Positions 38,162-48,201 of a DNA stretch of 64,000 bases are shown piece by piece; position 1 is the stretch's first letter, and each line of letters starts with the position of its first letter. Origin of the DNA: CAWEWH01 sp963812775 (GTDB taxonomy: Bacteria > Pseudomonadota > Alphaproteobacteria > Rhizobiales > Beijerinckiaceae). The stretch is from NCBI GenBank assembly GCA_963812775.1, contig CAWEWH010000003.1, positions 186,001-250,000 of the forward strand, in the 5' to 3' direction. A program made the translations under genes and the position numbers. The notes below the pieces were generated by a model. The model saw only the letters and a list, made by a program, of their open reading frames with translations. It was not told the DNA's origin and made no database searches.

Positions 38162-39014
38162 ATGGCCCCGCGTGCCTATTGGAAGGGCTATCTCAAGCTG
38201 TCGCTGGTGTCGTGCCCGATCGCGCTCTATCCGGCGTCGTCGAGCTCCGAGCGCGTGTCCTTCAACCGCATCAACAAGAAGACCGGCAACCGCCTGAAGC
38301 AGCAGCTGGTCGATGGCGAGACCGGCGAGCCGGTCGAGCGCGAGGACGTCGGCCGCGGCTACGAGGTCGGCCAAGGGCCAATACGTCCAGGTCGAGGACG
38401 AGGAGCTCGAGAAGATCCAGATCGAGAGCACGCATACGATCGACATCGACAGCTTCGTGCCGCGCGCCGAGATCGACGACCGCTATCTCGACAGCCCCTA
38501 TTACATCGCGCCCACCGACCAGGTCGGCCAGGAGGCCTTCGCGGTCATCCGCGACGCCATCCGCGAGAAGAAGATGGTGGCGCTCGGCCGCATCGTGCTG
38601 GCGCGGCGCGAGCACGTGGTCATGCTGGAGGCCTTCGACAAGGGCCTGCTGGCGACGACGCTGCGCTACTCCTACGAGGTGCGCGATGCCGCCGCCTATT
38701 TCGAGGACATCCCGGACCTCAAGCTGCCGGCCGAGATGAAGCAGCTCGCCGCCCATATCGTCGACAGCAAGGCCGCGCATTTCGATCCGGAGAAGTTCGA
38801 GGATCACTACGAGACCGCGCTGGTCGAGCTGTTGCGCGCCAAGCAGGCCGGCGTCATCGATCGAGCCGTCCGCAAGGTTGAGCCGAACTGCAACGCCGGG
38901 TCATCAACCTGATGGATGCGCTGCAAGGCCAGCATCGGCGCCGAGACCAAGAAGAAGCCGGCGGCCGCCAGCGCGCCACGCCGGACGGCGGCGAAGAAGA
39001 AGGCAGGACGCTGA
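38162..39014 (+). CDS. ku: Ku, DNA end-binding protein of non-homologous end joining (frame broken in this sequence)
   Basis: Homodimeric ring protein that binds DNA double-strand ends and recruits LigD. Starts MAPRAYWKGYLKLSLVSCPI at ATG 38162 (AGGAG 7 nt upstream). Core: IESTHTIDIDSFVPRAEIDD, SPYYIAPTDQVGQEAFAVIR, LETTLR-type block and KFEDHYETALVELLRAKQAG. C-terminus VINLMDALKASIGAE and a Lys/Ala-rich tail. Frame changes at about 38371 (extra C in GGC(C)AAGGGC), two between 38870 and 38895, and at 38924 (CTG(C)AAGGCC). Four insertions give 282 aa; 853 nt is one over a multiple of three, as expected. Confidence 0.88.
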
Positions 39015-40138
39015 AGCGGCAGGCCGAACCCGACAGGACATCGCTCAAGGGCAGGGTCGCCTTCACGGGACGGCTTGCGTCGATGAAGCGCGCCGACGCC
39101 TTCGCGCTGGTGCGCAAGCACGGCGGCACGCCCGCGCGAAGGCGTCACCAAGGACACCGGCGTCCTCATCGTCGGCGAGCTCGGCTGGCCGCTGCTCGAT
39201 GACGGCCGGCCGTCCAACAGCCTGGCGCAGGCGAAGACCTACGGCGTGCCGATCGCCAGCGAGCGGCGCTTCCTCGAATGGATCGGCAAGGGCGCCCCCG
39301 ACGAGCAGGCCGAAGACCTACACGGCCGGCCAGCTCGCGGCGCTGAGCAAGCTGCCCGAGGAGGTGGTCGAGCAGCTCGGCCTCTTCGGCCTCATCGCAG
39401 CCCGAGGACGGCCGCTACGGCTTCCGCGATCTCGCGGCGGCGCGCCAGATCGCCGCGCTGCTTGCGTCCGGCATCGCGCTTTCGGTCATCACCAAGAGCC
39501 TCAGCGAGATCCGCAAGTGGCTGCCGGACGCGCGCCTCTCCAGCCTGCGCCTGTTCCCGGAATCCTCCGACAGCATCCTGGTGGAGCAGCTCGCCGGCCG
39601 CACCGACAAGAAGGGCCAGTTCGTGCTGCCCGTCGGCCGGCAGGACGACGATGCCGACGCCCTTTTCGACGCGGCGCAGGCGGCCGAGGAAGCGGGCGAC
39701 CGCCAAGTCGCCGAGCGGCTCTACCGGCGCTGCATGAAGGTCGATCGCGGATGATGCCGGCCGCCCCCTTCAATCTCGGCAACCTGCTGCGCGCCGATGG
39801 CCGCAGCGTCGAGGCGGAAGCCGCCTATCGCGACGCCGTCAAGGCCGATCCCGCCTTCGCGGCGGCCTGGTACAATCTCGCCGACCTCCTCGACGACCAG
39901 GGCCGGACCGCCGAGGCGGTGCGCTGCCTCGAGCGAGCGCTCGAGGCCGACGCCGCCTATGCGGACGCGCTGTTCAATCTGGCGCTGTTCCAGCAGCGGC
40001 TCGAGCGCTACGCCGAGGCGGCGGCAGCGTGGCGGCGATATCTCGGCGCTCGACGGCGCCTCGCAATGGGCCACCCGCGCCAAGCGCGCGCTGAAGCTCT
40101 GCGAGATGCAGATGGCGGCCGCCGGGGAGCCGTCTTGA
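39011..40138 (+). CDS. BRCT + MerR-like HTH + TPR protein between ku and ligD (frame broken in this sequence)
   Basis: Order after correction: BRCT domain (SLKGRVAFTGRLASMKRADA, GVTKDTGVLIVGELGWPLLD), then a MerR-like segment (YTAGQLAALSKLPEEVVEQL, YGFRDLAAARQIAALLASGI), then TPRs (APFNLGNLLRADGRSVEAEA, AAWYNLADLLDDQGRTAEAV). I know this build from rhizobial genomes near end-joining genes; its role is not established. Six insertions (about 39137, 39312, 39399, two near 39750, 40045) give 373 aa, and the length is a multiple of three. Start uncertain: CTG at 39011 overlaps the Ku stop where relatives would have ATG. Confidence 0.75.
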
Positions 40139-42701
40139 AACGCGCGACCGCCCAAGGCAACCACGGCGTCGAAGGCAAAGCGCGAAGCGGCCGGCCAAAT
40201 CCTCGCTCGCCGCTTACGCGGAGAAGCGCGACTTCGCCAGAACGCCGGAGCCGAAATCGGCAAAGCCGAAGGCAAGCCCGAAGACTGCCGGCCATGGTTT
40301 CGTGGTGCAGAAGCACGCGGCGCGGCGCACGCACTACGACCTGCGCCTCGAGCTCGACGGCGTGCTGAAGAGCTGGGCCGTCACCCGCGGCCCGAGCCTC
40401 AGCGTCGGCGAGAAGCGGCTTGCGGTGAGGACCGAGGACCACCCCCTCGCGTATCTCGACTTCGAGGGCAACATCCCCAAGGGCGAGTATGGCGGCGGCG
40501 CCATGATCGTGTGGGATCGCGGCGGCTGGCAGCCGGTGGGCGACCCGCACCGCGGCCTCGCCAAGGGCCATCTCGAATTCAGCGCTCGACGGCAGCGCGG
40601 CTCAAGGGCCGCTGGCACCTGGTGCGCATGAAGCCGCAAGCGCGGCGAGAAGCACTGAGCCGTGGCTGCTCATCAAGGCCGAGGACGAATTCGCGCGAGC
40701 GGCCGGAGCGCGCCGAGATCACCGACCTGGAGACCACCTCGTTCCTGAGCGGCCTCACCACCGAGGAGCTCGCCGCGCAGGGCGAGCTGCGCGCCGACCA
40801 TGCGGCGCGCGGCAAGGTGCGGGCGGCCGCCGCCCGCAAGCGCGCGCCCCTCGATGTCGCAAGCGCTGCGCGGCGCCAAGAAGGGCCTGCTGCCGACCTT
40901 CCTCGAGCCGACGCTGGCTTCGCCGTGCGACAAGCCGCCGAGCGGCCCCAAATGGATCCACGAGATCAAGTATGACGGCTACCGCACGCAGGCGCGCATC
41001 GACGGCCGGCAACGTCAAGCTGCTCACCCGCAAGGGCCTCGATTGGACGGCGCGCTTTGCCGCCGTGGCCAGCGCCGCCAAGGCACTCGATTTGTCATCG
41101 GCGCTCATCGACGGCGAGATCGTCGTCGAGGACGGCAACGGCATCCCGAGCTTCAACCTGCTGCAGGCCGATCTTTCGGCCGGCCGCCAGGACCGCCTGC
41201 GCTACCACGCCTTCGACATCCTCTATTGCGAGGGCTTCGACCTGAGGCAGGCGACCTTGCGCGAGCGCAAGGCGCCTGCTCGAGCAGGCGCTGGCCCACC
41301 TGCTGGGCGGCGGCCCGATCTCCTATTGCGGCCATGTCGACGATGATGGGCCGCTCGTCTTTGCGCACGCCGGCAAGCTCGGCCTCGAAGGCATCATCTC
41401 CAAGCGCGCCGATCTTGCCTATAGCGGCGGGCGCAGCGACCACTGGCTGAAGAGCAAGTGCATCCACATCAACGAGTTCGTCATCGTCGGCTACGAGCCA
41501 TCGACGGCCACCAGCGCCTCCGTCGGCTCGCTGCTGCTCGGCTACTACGAGCGCGGCAAGCTGTTCTATGCGGGCCATGTGGGGACCGGCTGGTCGGCCG
41601 CCGAGGCGGCGGCGCTGCGCAAGGACCTCGATACGCTTCTCGCCGAGCGGCCGACATTCGGGCGGCCTCTGCCCGCCGGAGGTCGGCAAGGGCGTGCGCT
41701 GGGTGAAGCCCGAGCGCGTCGGCATGGTGCAATATCGCAGCTGGACCGGCGACGGCATCGTCCGCCACGCCTCGTTCAACGGCATCCGCGAGGATCGTCT
41801 GGCGAGCGAAGTCACCCTCGACGACGCGCCGCGGCTGTCGAAGCGCGGCGCCATGGCGGGCATCGGCCAGATCAAGCTCACCCATCCCGACCGCCTGCTC
41901 TGGCAGGAGGGCGTCACCAAGCAGGGACTGGCGGAATTCTACGTCGAGATCGCCGACCGGATCCTGCCGCACATCAAGGACCGCGTGCTGAGCGTGGTGC
42001 GCAATCCGGGCGGACCCAAGGGCAGGAACTTCTTCGCCAAGCACCCCTGGGCGGGACTGGGCGGCGCGGCCCGCCGCATCGAGGTCGGCGAGACGGAGCC
42101 GATGCTCGCCATCGACGACGTGGAGGGCCTCATCGCCCTGGTGCAGGCCGGCGTCGTCGAGATCCATCCGTGGGGATCGCGGGCCGGCGACCTCGAGCGG
42201 CCCGACCGGCTGATCTTCGACCTCGATCCCGGCGAGGACGTGCCGTGGCCATCCGTCATCGCGGCGGCGCTCGAGGTGCGCGACCGGCTCGCGGCCGACG
42301 GGCTGAAGAGCTTCGTCAAGACGTCCGGCGGCAAGGGCCTGCACGTCGTCGTGCCCGTCGTGCCGCGCGCCACCTGGGACGAGGCCAAGGCTTTCACGCA
42401 GAGCTTCGCGGAAGCCATGGCCAAGGCGCAGCCGGATCGCTATCTCGCCGTGATGTCGAAGCGGGAGCGGCGCGGGCGCGTCTTCATCGACTATCTGCGC
42501 AACGGCCGCGGCGCGACCGCGGTTGCCGCCTACTCGACCCGCGCGCTGCCGGGCGCGCCGATCTCGACGCCGCTTGCCTGGGACGAGGTCGGCGAGGGCA
42601 TCCGCGCCAACCATTTCCGGCTCGACAATCTGCTGCAGCGGCTCGACTTCCTCGACGCCGATCCCTGGGAGGGGTTCTTCGACGTGAAGCAGCGGATTTG
42701 A
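40135..42701 (+). CDS. ligD: Multifunctional ATP-dependent DNA ligase D (frame broken in this sequence)
   Basis: Joins Ku-bound DNA ends: 3'-end trimming, gap filling and ligation. Domain order: phosphoesterase (GFVVQKHAARRTHYDLRLEL, GEYGGGAMIVWDRG); ligase with adenylated Lys in IKYDGYRTQARIDG and ALIDGEIVV; polymerase (KLTHPDRLLWQEGVTKQG, LIFDLDPGEDVPWPSVI, VKTSGGKGLHVVVP). Start TTG at 40135 overlaps the previous stop; removing an extra C near 40152 and an extra G near 40184 restores an N-terminus MKRATAKATTASKAKRKRPA. About 11 insertions to 41690 give 851 aa; the last kilobase is intact. Converges on dctM1. Confidence 0.88.
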
Positions 42702-42789
42702 TTGCCTATACTGCGCGCTCTCTTGCGCATCGGGACTGCATGTCCACCGAGCCTCGAAGGACGGCATGGCGTTGATGCAATGTCAGTAG

Positions 42790-44103
42790 CTACTTCAAAA
42801 TCTGGTTGGGCAGCCAGGTCACCGTCTGTGGCCAGGCGAGGAAGATGGCGATGGCCATGAAGTCGGCGGTGACGAACGGCAGCGCGCCGCGGAACACGTC
42901 GGCCAGCGGGATGTCGCGGCGCACCGCCGCCACCACGAAGCAGCCAAGGCCAATGGGCGGGGTCAGCAGGCCGACACCGCACATCTTGATGACGAGAATG
43001 CCGAACCAGATCGGATCGTAGCCGAGCTTGATGACGGCCGGGTAAAAGATCGGCAACGTCAAAAGCAGCATGCCGATCGAATCCATGAAGCAGCCGAGCA
43101 CCAGATAGACGAGCAAGATGCCGATGATGATGAGCACCGGCGCCACCGGCAACGACACCACCCATTCCGAGAAGCGCTCGGGCACGCCGGCGAAGCCGAG
43201 GAAGCGCACGAAGATGAGGATGCCCCAGATGATGGCGAAGATCATCACGGTGAGCTTGGCGGTCTCGATCAGCGCCGCGTTGAGGTCGCGCCATTTCATG
43301 CGGTTGATGAGCGCCGCCACATAGACCACGAAGGCGCCGAGCGCGCCGGCTTCCGTCGGCGTCGCCCAGCCGAACAGCATCGACGCGAAGATGATGATGA
43401 TGACGCCGGTGACCGGCAGCGTGCCGGGCAGCGAGGCGAAACGCTCGCCCCAGGTGTAGCCGCGGATCGGCTTGCCGACTTCGGGTTTCCACAGGCTCCA
43501 GACGACGACGATGATCGAATAGCAGATGGCCGAGATGAAGCCGGGGATGAAGCCGGCGATCAGCAGCTTGCCGATCGAAGCCTCGACGATGATGGCGTAG
43601 ACCACCATGATGGCCGAGGGCGGGATGAGCGAGTCGAGGGTGGCGCCTGCCGCCACCACGCCTGACGCGAGCCGGCGGTCGTAGCCGGCCTTCAGCATTT
43701 CGGGGATGGCGACGCGGGCGAAGACGGCCGCCGCCGCGGTGGCGGCGCCCGACACCGCCGAGAAGCCGGCGACCGCGAAGATGGTTGAGACCGCAAGACC
43801 ACCGGGCATCCAGCCGAACCAGCGCTTGCACGCCTCAAACAGCGTCTGCGTCATGCCGGCGTGATAGGCGAGATAGCCGATGAGGATGAACAGCGGCAGG
43901 ACGGAGAGCGTGTAGTTGACGGATTTGGAATGCGGGATGGTGCCGACCATGCCGGCTCCCGCCTTCCAGCCGATGATCATGACGATGCCGACGAGGCCGA
44001 CGATGGCCGCCGCGATGTAGACGCGCACGCCGGCGACGACGAAAAGCAGGAGTGCCAGGCAGCCGAGAATGCCGATGGCGTCGCGCGAGAGTTCGAACGA
44101 CAT
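42790..44103 (-). CDS. dctM: TRAP transporter large permease DctM (system 1)
   Basis: 437 aa, the 12-13 segment membrane subunit that performs ion-coupled uptake in a TRAP carrier. Typical pieces: GAATAAAAVFARVAIPEMLK, ASGVVAAGATLDSLIPPSAI, and DPIWFGILVIKMCGVGLLTP near the end. ATG at 44103 shares one base with the dctQ stop (TGATG). Last gene of the long operon and convergent with ligD. Substrate unknown, probably an organic acid. Confidence 0.92.
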   Translation of the reverse strand: MSFELSRDAIGILGCLALLLFVVAGVRVYIAAAIVGLVGIVMIIGWKAGAGMVGTIPHSKSVNYTLSVLPLFILIGYLAYHAGMTQTLFEACKRWFGWMPGGLAVSTIFAVAGFSAVSGAATAAAAVFARVAIPEMLKAGYDRRLASGVVAAGATLDSLIPPSAIMVVYAIIVEASIGKLLIAGFIPGFISAICYSIIVVVWSLWKPEVGKPIRGYTWGERFASLPGTLPVTGVIIIIFASMLFGWATPTEAGALGAFVVYVAALINRMKWRDLNAALIETAKLTVMIFAIIWGILIFVRFLGFAGVPERFSEWVVSLPVAPVLIIIGILLVYLVLGCFMDSIGMLLLTLPIFYPAVIKLGYDPIWFGILVIKMCGVGLLTPPIGLGCFVVAAVRRDIPLADVFRGALPFVTADFMAIAIFLAWPQTVTWLPNQILK

Positions 44104-44765
44104 CAGCGGCGTCCCCCCGGCTCACCTGCGCGCACGGGCTCCTCGACGAGGGCCCCGACCGCGGCCGCCTCCTGCAGTGCCTGTTCCCGCGTATCCACCG
44201 GCTGCGGCATGCCGATCAGCGGTTTCGTCGGATCGATGATGACGCGCAGGCAGGCCCAAAGGCTGACGAGGAAACGCACAAACAGCAGACCGAGCGAGAT
44301 CGGCACGATGATCTTCGAGGGCCAGAGCGGCAGCTGCACGTCCATGCTGCTGTCGCCGAGATGGTAGGCCCGCATGGCATGGTCCCAGCTGTAGACGATG
44401 AGCACGGCGGTCAGCGCCAAGCCGAGAACCACCCCGATCAGCTCAAAGAGGGCAAGCCAGCGCCCCTTCAACTTGCTGACGAACAGCTCCATGCGGATAT
44501 GGCCGCCGAGACGCTCGGTATAGGCGATCGCGAGAAACACCATGAACGCCATCATGATCTCGACGATGTCGATGTAACCCTCGACCGGCATGTTGAAGAA
44601 CTTGCGGCCGAGCACGTGCACGACGCCCAAAAACATGAGGGCGAAGATGCTGAGGCCGCACAGGAAGGCCGTGAACTTCTCGACATGGAAAACGAAGCGG
44701 TCGACGGCGCCGAGCGCGCCGCCGCCGGAGCCGAGCGTCGGATCCTCAGCGTCTCCGTGAGCCAT
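44103..44765 (-). CDS. dctQ: TRAP transporter small permease DctQ (system 1)
   Basis: 220 aa with four membrane segments (FTAFLCGLSIFALMFLGVVH first). The conserved G-R-K-F-F-N and EIMMAFMVFLAIAYTE blocks fit DctQ. It has a longer acidic C-terminal tail than usual. ATG at 44765; 82 nt downstream of dctP1. Pairs with the DctM encoded next. Confidence 0.88.
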   Translation of the reverse strand: MAHGDAEDPTLGSGGGALGAVDRFVFHVEKFTAFLCGLSIFALMFLGVVHVLGRKFFNMPVEGYIDIVEIMMAFMVFLAIAYTERLGGHIRMELFVSKLKGRWLALFELIGVVLGLALTAVLIVYSWDHAMRAYHLGDSSMDVQLPLWPSKIIVPISLGLLFVRFLVSLWACLRVIIDPTKPLIGMPQPVDTREQALQEAAAVGALVEEPVRAGEPGGRR

Positions 44766-44847
44766 GTCGCCCCCCAGCTGCCGGCGTTGAGTCGCGCGTT
44801 GTTCTTGTCGTTAAGCTGACGCCGCGGCAACGGCGCCGGTTCTAAGA

Positions 44848-45895
44848 TCAGATCTTGCCGACCTTGGCTTTGGCCGCCTCGATTTCCTTGAGCAGCGTTG
44901 TCGAGGACGTCCTTGGCGTCGAACTTGGACTGATTGTCGGCGACCCACTTGTCCCAGATCGGCTTGCCGGCGATCTCCCGGAAGCGCTTGATCTCGGCGT
45001 CCGAATAGCGGATCTCGGTGAGCTTTTCCCTGAACATCGGCAGGTTGACTTTGTCGGCCGCTTCATACGCCTCGATCATCGCCTTGTAGGCCTCGGGCTG
45101 CGCCTCCTGCAGCAGCTTCTGGTATTGCGGCGGCAGCTTGGCGAAGGCGTCCTTGTTGACGACCGCCGCACAGCCGGCGACTCCGGGCGAAAGATTCGAC
45201 GTGAACCAATTGGAGATCGTGTGCAGCTGGTAGGCGGCGTGGGCATAGGTGAACGGGAAGGACGCCGCATCGACCGTGCCCCTCTCCAGCGCCGTGTAGA
45301 GCTCGACCGCCGGCACCGTGGACAGGTGCGCGCCGAGCAACTTGAAGGCGTCGCCGACCGCGCCAGGCGCGCGCACACGAACACCCTTCCAGTCGTCGAG
45401 CGTCTTGGGCGGCTTGCCCTTGCCCATGAGCTCGTATTGCGGAAGGATCGTGTAGAAATATGGCATGGCGTTCCACTGCGCCAAGTCGGCCATGAGCGCC
45501 GGATGCCGCATCGCCGCGTCGGCAGCCGCCGCCATGACACGCAAGTCGTCGAGCGGCAGGAACGGCAGTGAGAACACCATCCAGGCTGGCGTCTTGCCCG
45601 GATGATAGAAATTGCACATGTCGGCCATCTCGATGGCGCCGAGCTTGATCGAATCGAGGTTCTCCTTGTCCTTGGAGAACACCTCGCCGTAGCCGATCTT
45701 GATGGTGAACTTGCCGCCCGTGCGTTCCTTGAGGATGGCGGCGACCTTCTCGATGCCTTCGGTGTTGGCCCGCCGCTTGCCCCAGTTCGAATGCCGCCAT
45801 TCGATCGTCGGCCCGTCGACCGTCTGCGCAGCCGGCATCGATGCCGGGAACGCAACTGCGAGGGCGCCGAGCGCCGAAATCGCGAGAATCCTCAT
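44848..45895 (-). CDS. dctP: TRAP transporter substrate-binding protein DctP (system 1), frame broken in this sequence
   Basis: Periplasmic solute receptor, 348 aa after correction. Signal peptide MRILAISALGALAVAFPASM. Family blocks: TGGKFTIKIGYGEVFSKDKE, FSLPFLPLDDLRVMAAAADA, KGVRVRAPGAVGDAFKLLGA, ALERGTVDAASFPFTYAHAA. The last 20 residues are in another frame because of one extra base near 44899 (GAC(A)ACGCTGCTCAAGG); corrected end DVLDTLLKEIEAAKAKVGKI. 1048 nt is one over a multiple of three, as predicted. ATG at 45895 with AGGAGGAAGGC upstream. Confidence 0.87.
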
Positions 45896-46027
45896 GCCTT
45901 CCTCCTTGGCATTGCCGCGACCCCTCATGGGGCACTTTGCGCCATCGTCGCATATGGAATAGCCGGGCTCAATGGCCGGCAGGCGCCTGCCGGCTGCAGG
46001 TCGGCGGGCGGGTCCAGGCATGCCGCC

Positions 46028-46945
46028 TCACTCATCGCAGCGCGCCGCCGCCGCTTCGGCCGCGGTGGTCGCCTCCGCAACCGCCTGGGTCAGCCGGCCG
46101 CCATAACCGGCCCGCACGGCACCGACGGCGAATATGCCCGGCGCGGCCGTCTCGAAGCTCGCATCGGTGACAACGAAACCGGGCGCGTCGCGCACGACCT
46201 CAGGTCCCACCAGGCCGGCATTGGGCACGAGTCCCACGAACACGAACAGGCCTTTGCAGGGGACGACATCCTCGCTCTGCGTCTCGCGGTCGCGCACGCG
46301 CACGCTTTCGACGCCGTCGCCGCCCAGCACCTCGACGACGTCGCTGGACCACTTGAGCTGGAAGCGCTCGTCGCCGGCGATACGCGACACGTAGCTGCGC
46401 CGCGCGCGAAACACTTCACCGCGGGTCACGATCGTCACGGTGCGGGCGAATTCCCCGAGATGAATCGCCTCCGACAGCGCCGAGTCGCCGCCGCCCGCCA
46501 CCACCACGTCCGCGCCGCGGTAGAGACCGCCGTCACACCAGGCGCATTGCGATATGCCGCGGCCGGCAAGCCGATCGGCCCCAGGCACGTCGAGGGTCCT
46601 GAGCGCCGCGCCGGTGGCGACGATCACCTGTCGCGCCTGCCAGGTGCCATCGGGGCCGTTCAGCGTCTTTACTGCGCCGCCGCCGACCGCGTCGATACGC
46701 GACGGCACCAGCACGACGCCGACCTCGTCGTTCCGGCCCATGAGGCCCGCCGCGAGCTCGGCGCCGCCGATCCGATCGACCGCCGGCCAGCCATCGAGCG
46801 CCCCGACATTCATCACCAGCCCGCCGGGCAACCCATCCGCCACGAAGTGCGCCACCGAGACGCCGGCAAGCGCCGCGTGATGGGCGGCCGTCAGGCCCGC
46901 GATGCCGCCGCCGATCACCGCGATATCGAAAGTCGTTGCCGTCAT
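46028..46945 (-). CDS. Thioredoxin reductase-like FAD/NAD(P)H pyridine nucleotide-disulfide oxidoreductase
   Basis: 305 aa, low-molecular-weight thioredoxin reductase type. FAD fold at the N-terminus (DIAVIGGGIAGLTAAHHAAL), redox motif Cys134-Ala-Trp-Cys137-Asp-Gly in the NADPH domain and GGGDSALSEA (151-160) for nucleotide. The C-terminal FAD motif is GAVRAG, with Ala276 where most family members have Asp (GDVR). ATG at 46945, 13 nt after the partner gene, so the operon gives this reductase to the selenoprotein pair. Probable role: electron donor from NAD(P)H to UGSC or an intermediate thiol protein. It may not act on ordinary thioredoxin. Confidence 0.85.
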   Translation of the reverse strand: MTATTFDIAVIGGGIAGLTAAHHAALAGVSVAHFVADGLPGGLVMNVGALDGWPAVDRIGGAELAAGLMGRNDEVGVVLVPSRIDAVGGGAVKTLNGPDGTWQARQVIVATGAALRTLDVPGADRLAGRGISQCAWCDGGLYRGADVVVAGGGDSALSEAIHLGEFARTVTIVTRGEVFRARRSYVSRIAGDERFQLKWSSDVVEVLGGDGVESVRVRDRETQSEDVVPCKGLFVFVGLVPNAGLVGPEVVRDAPGFVVTDASFETAAPGIFAVGAVRAGYGGRLTQAVAEATTAAEAAAARCDE

Positions 46946-46958
46946 CTTGAACCCATCC

Positions 46959-48201
46959 TCATCTGACGACGAGCGCTGCCGCAGACTGCTTGGCGTCCGC
47001 GAGCAGCGCCGTCCAGTCGGCCGGTAGCCGCACCTCGCGCGTGACGCACGCCGGCGGAAAGCCCCATGACGGACAATAGGCGTTTTGCGGGATGGGAATG
47101 TCGCCACCTGCCACCACGAGCACGATGTCGTCGGGCGAGCGCGCCGCAGGGATGTCGCCGGCCTTGGCCGCTTCCTCGACCCAGTCCGGCCAGCCCCGGT
47201 TCGCGACAATGCGCTGGCTGAGCCAGGACGTTCTGCCACGCCTCGCGCCGCCAGCGCCCACGCTCCCACAGGAAGCGGCGCACGTCGTCCTTGCTCATGC
47301 CCTTTCGCGCGCACTCGGCCGCGAGGGCGGGCGCGATCAGGACGGCGGGCTTGCCGCTCCACAGAATGCCGAAGCCCGACGCGGCCGAGCCCATCACGCT
47401 CGCAATCTCGGCGAGGCCGCCGGTGATGTTGATCACCGTTTCGGCGCGCGTCACGGTCACCGCGCTCGCTTCAGCCGGGAGCCCGGCCTCGACATGCAGC
47501 GGCGGCCAAGGGCTCTGCTGTTCGTTCTCGGCGAGGCAGAGCGTGTAGCGGCCGGGCTGGCCGAGGCCTGCGAAGGCGACTGCGCCGGGCCAGCCGCCAC
47601 CGATGTTGTGCATCACCAGCCGGATGGCGCGCCCGATCGTGGCATTCGCCTGCCAGCCGGGCCCCAGCGCGCCGAAGCTGCCGTTGATGTCGAGCTCGCG
47701 CGCCATCGGCCCATTGACGATGACGAGCGGCGTGACGTTCTCGTCCGTGGTCTGCACGCCGCGCAGGTTGAACGTGTCGTCGAGCAGGCACTCGACAGCG
47801 GCGATCACCACCGGCAGATACTCCGGCCGGCATCCGGCCATCACGGCGTTGGCGGCGATCTTCTCGACGGTAGCCAAGCCTTTGAGAGGCTCGACCTCGC
47901 CCAGTATCTCGGTGGGCGCGCGATCGACGAAGGCAAGCGCCGCCTTCACCCGCGCCACGGTCGGCGGCACGACCGGTAGGCCATCGCCCCAGCCGCGCCG
48001 CAGGAAGAGCTGCTGCAGGCGCTCCTCCGCGCCCGGCCCGCGGATCACCTCGACGCGCTGGCGCGGGAAGTCGGCGGCGAGCGGCACCTTGGCGGCGAGC
48101 CCCTGCTCGGCGGCGCGCTGCTTCAACGTGTCGTCGATCCACGCACCCGCCGCCTGCTGGCCCGTAGGGATGACGATCCACAGGCTCTCGCTGCCGCTCA
48201 T
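46959..48201 (-). CDS. Paralogue of the UGSC selenoprotein C-terminal part (partner protein), frame broken in this sequence
   Basis: 413 aa after correction; not a named enzyme. It shares with the selenoprotein the blocks GW(G/S)DGLP(V/I)VPPT, here RGWGDGLPVVPPTVARVKAA, and AGCRPEYLPVVIAAVECLLD, including a conserved Cys. It lacks the UGSC domain. Other pieces: NGPMARELDINGSFGALGPG and DIPIPQNAYCPSWGFPPACV. ATG at 48201 overlaps the selenoprotein stop (ATGA), so both are likely made in equal amounts and may form a complex. One extra base near 47229 (GTCCTG(G)CTCAGCC) breaks the frame; 1243 nt is one over a multiple of three. Confidence 0.78.

Noticed and set aside
38371..41690. Programmed frameshifting in the end-joining genes
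   Set aside because: Too many events, no slippery heptamers or downstream structures, and no precedent.
38162..42701. Ku, BRCT-TPR and LigD as decayed pseudogenes
   Set aside because: All frame changes fit +1 insertions with no in-frame stops or loss of conserved residues, so sequence error is more likely; not excluded without reads.
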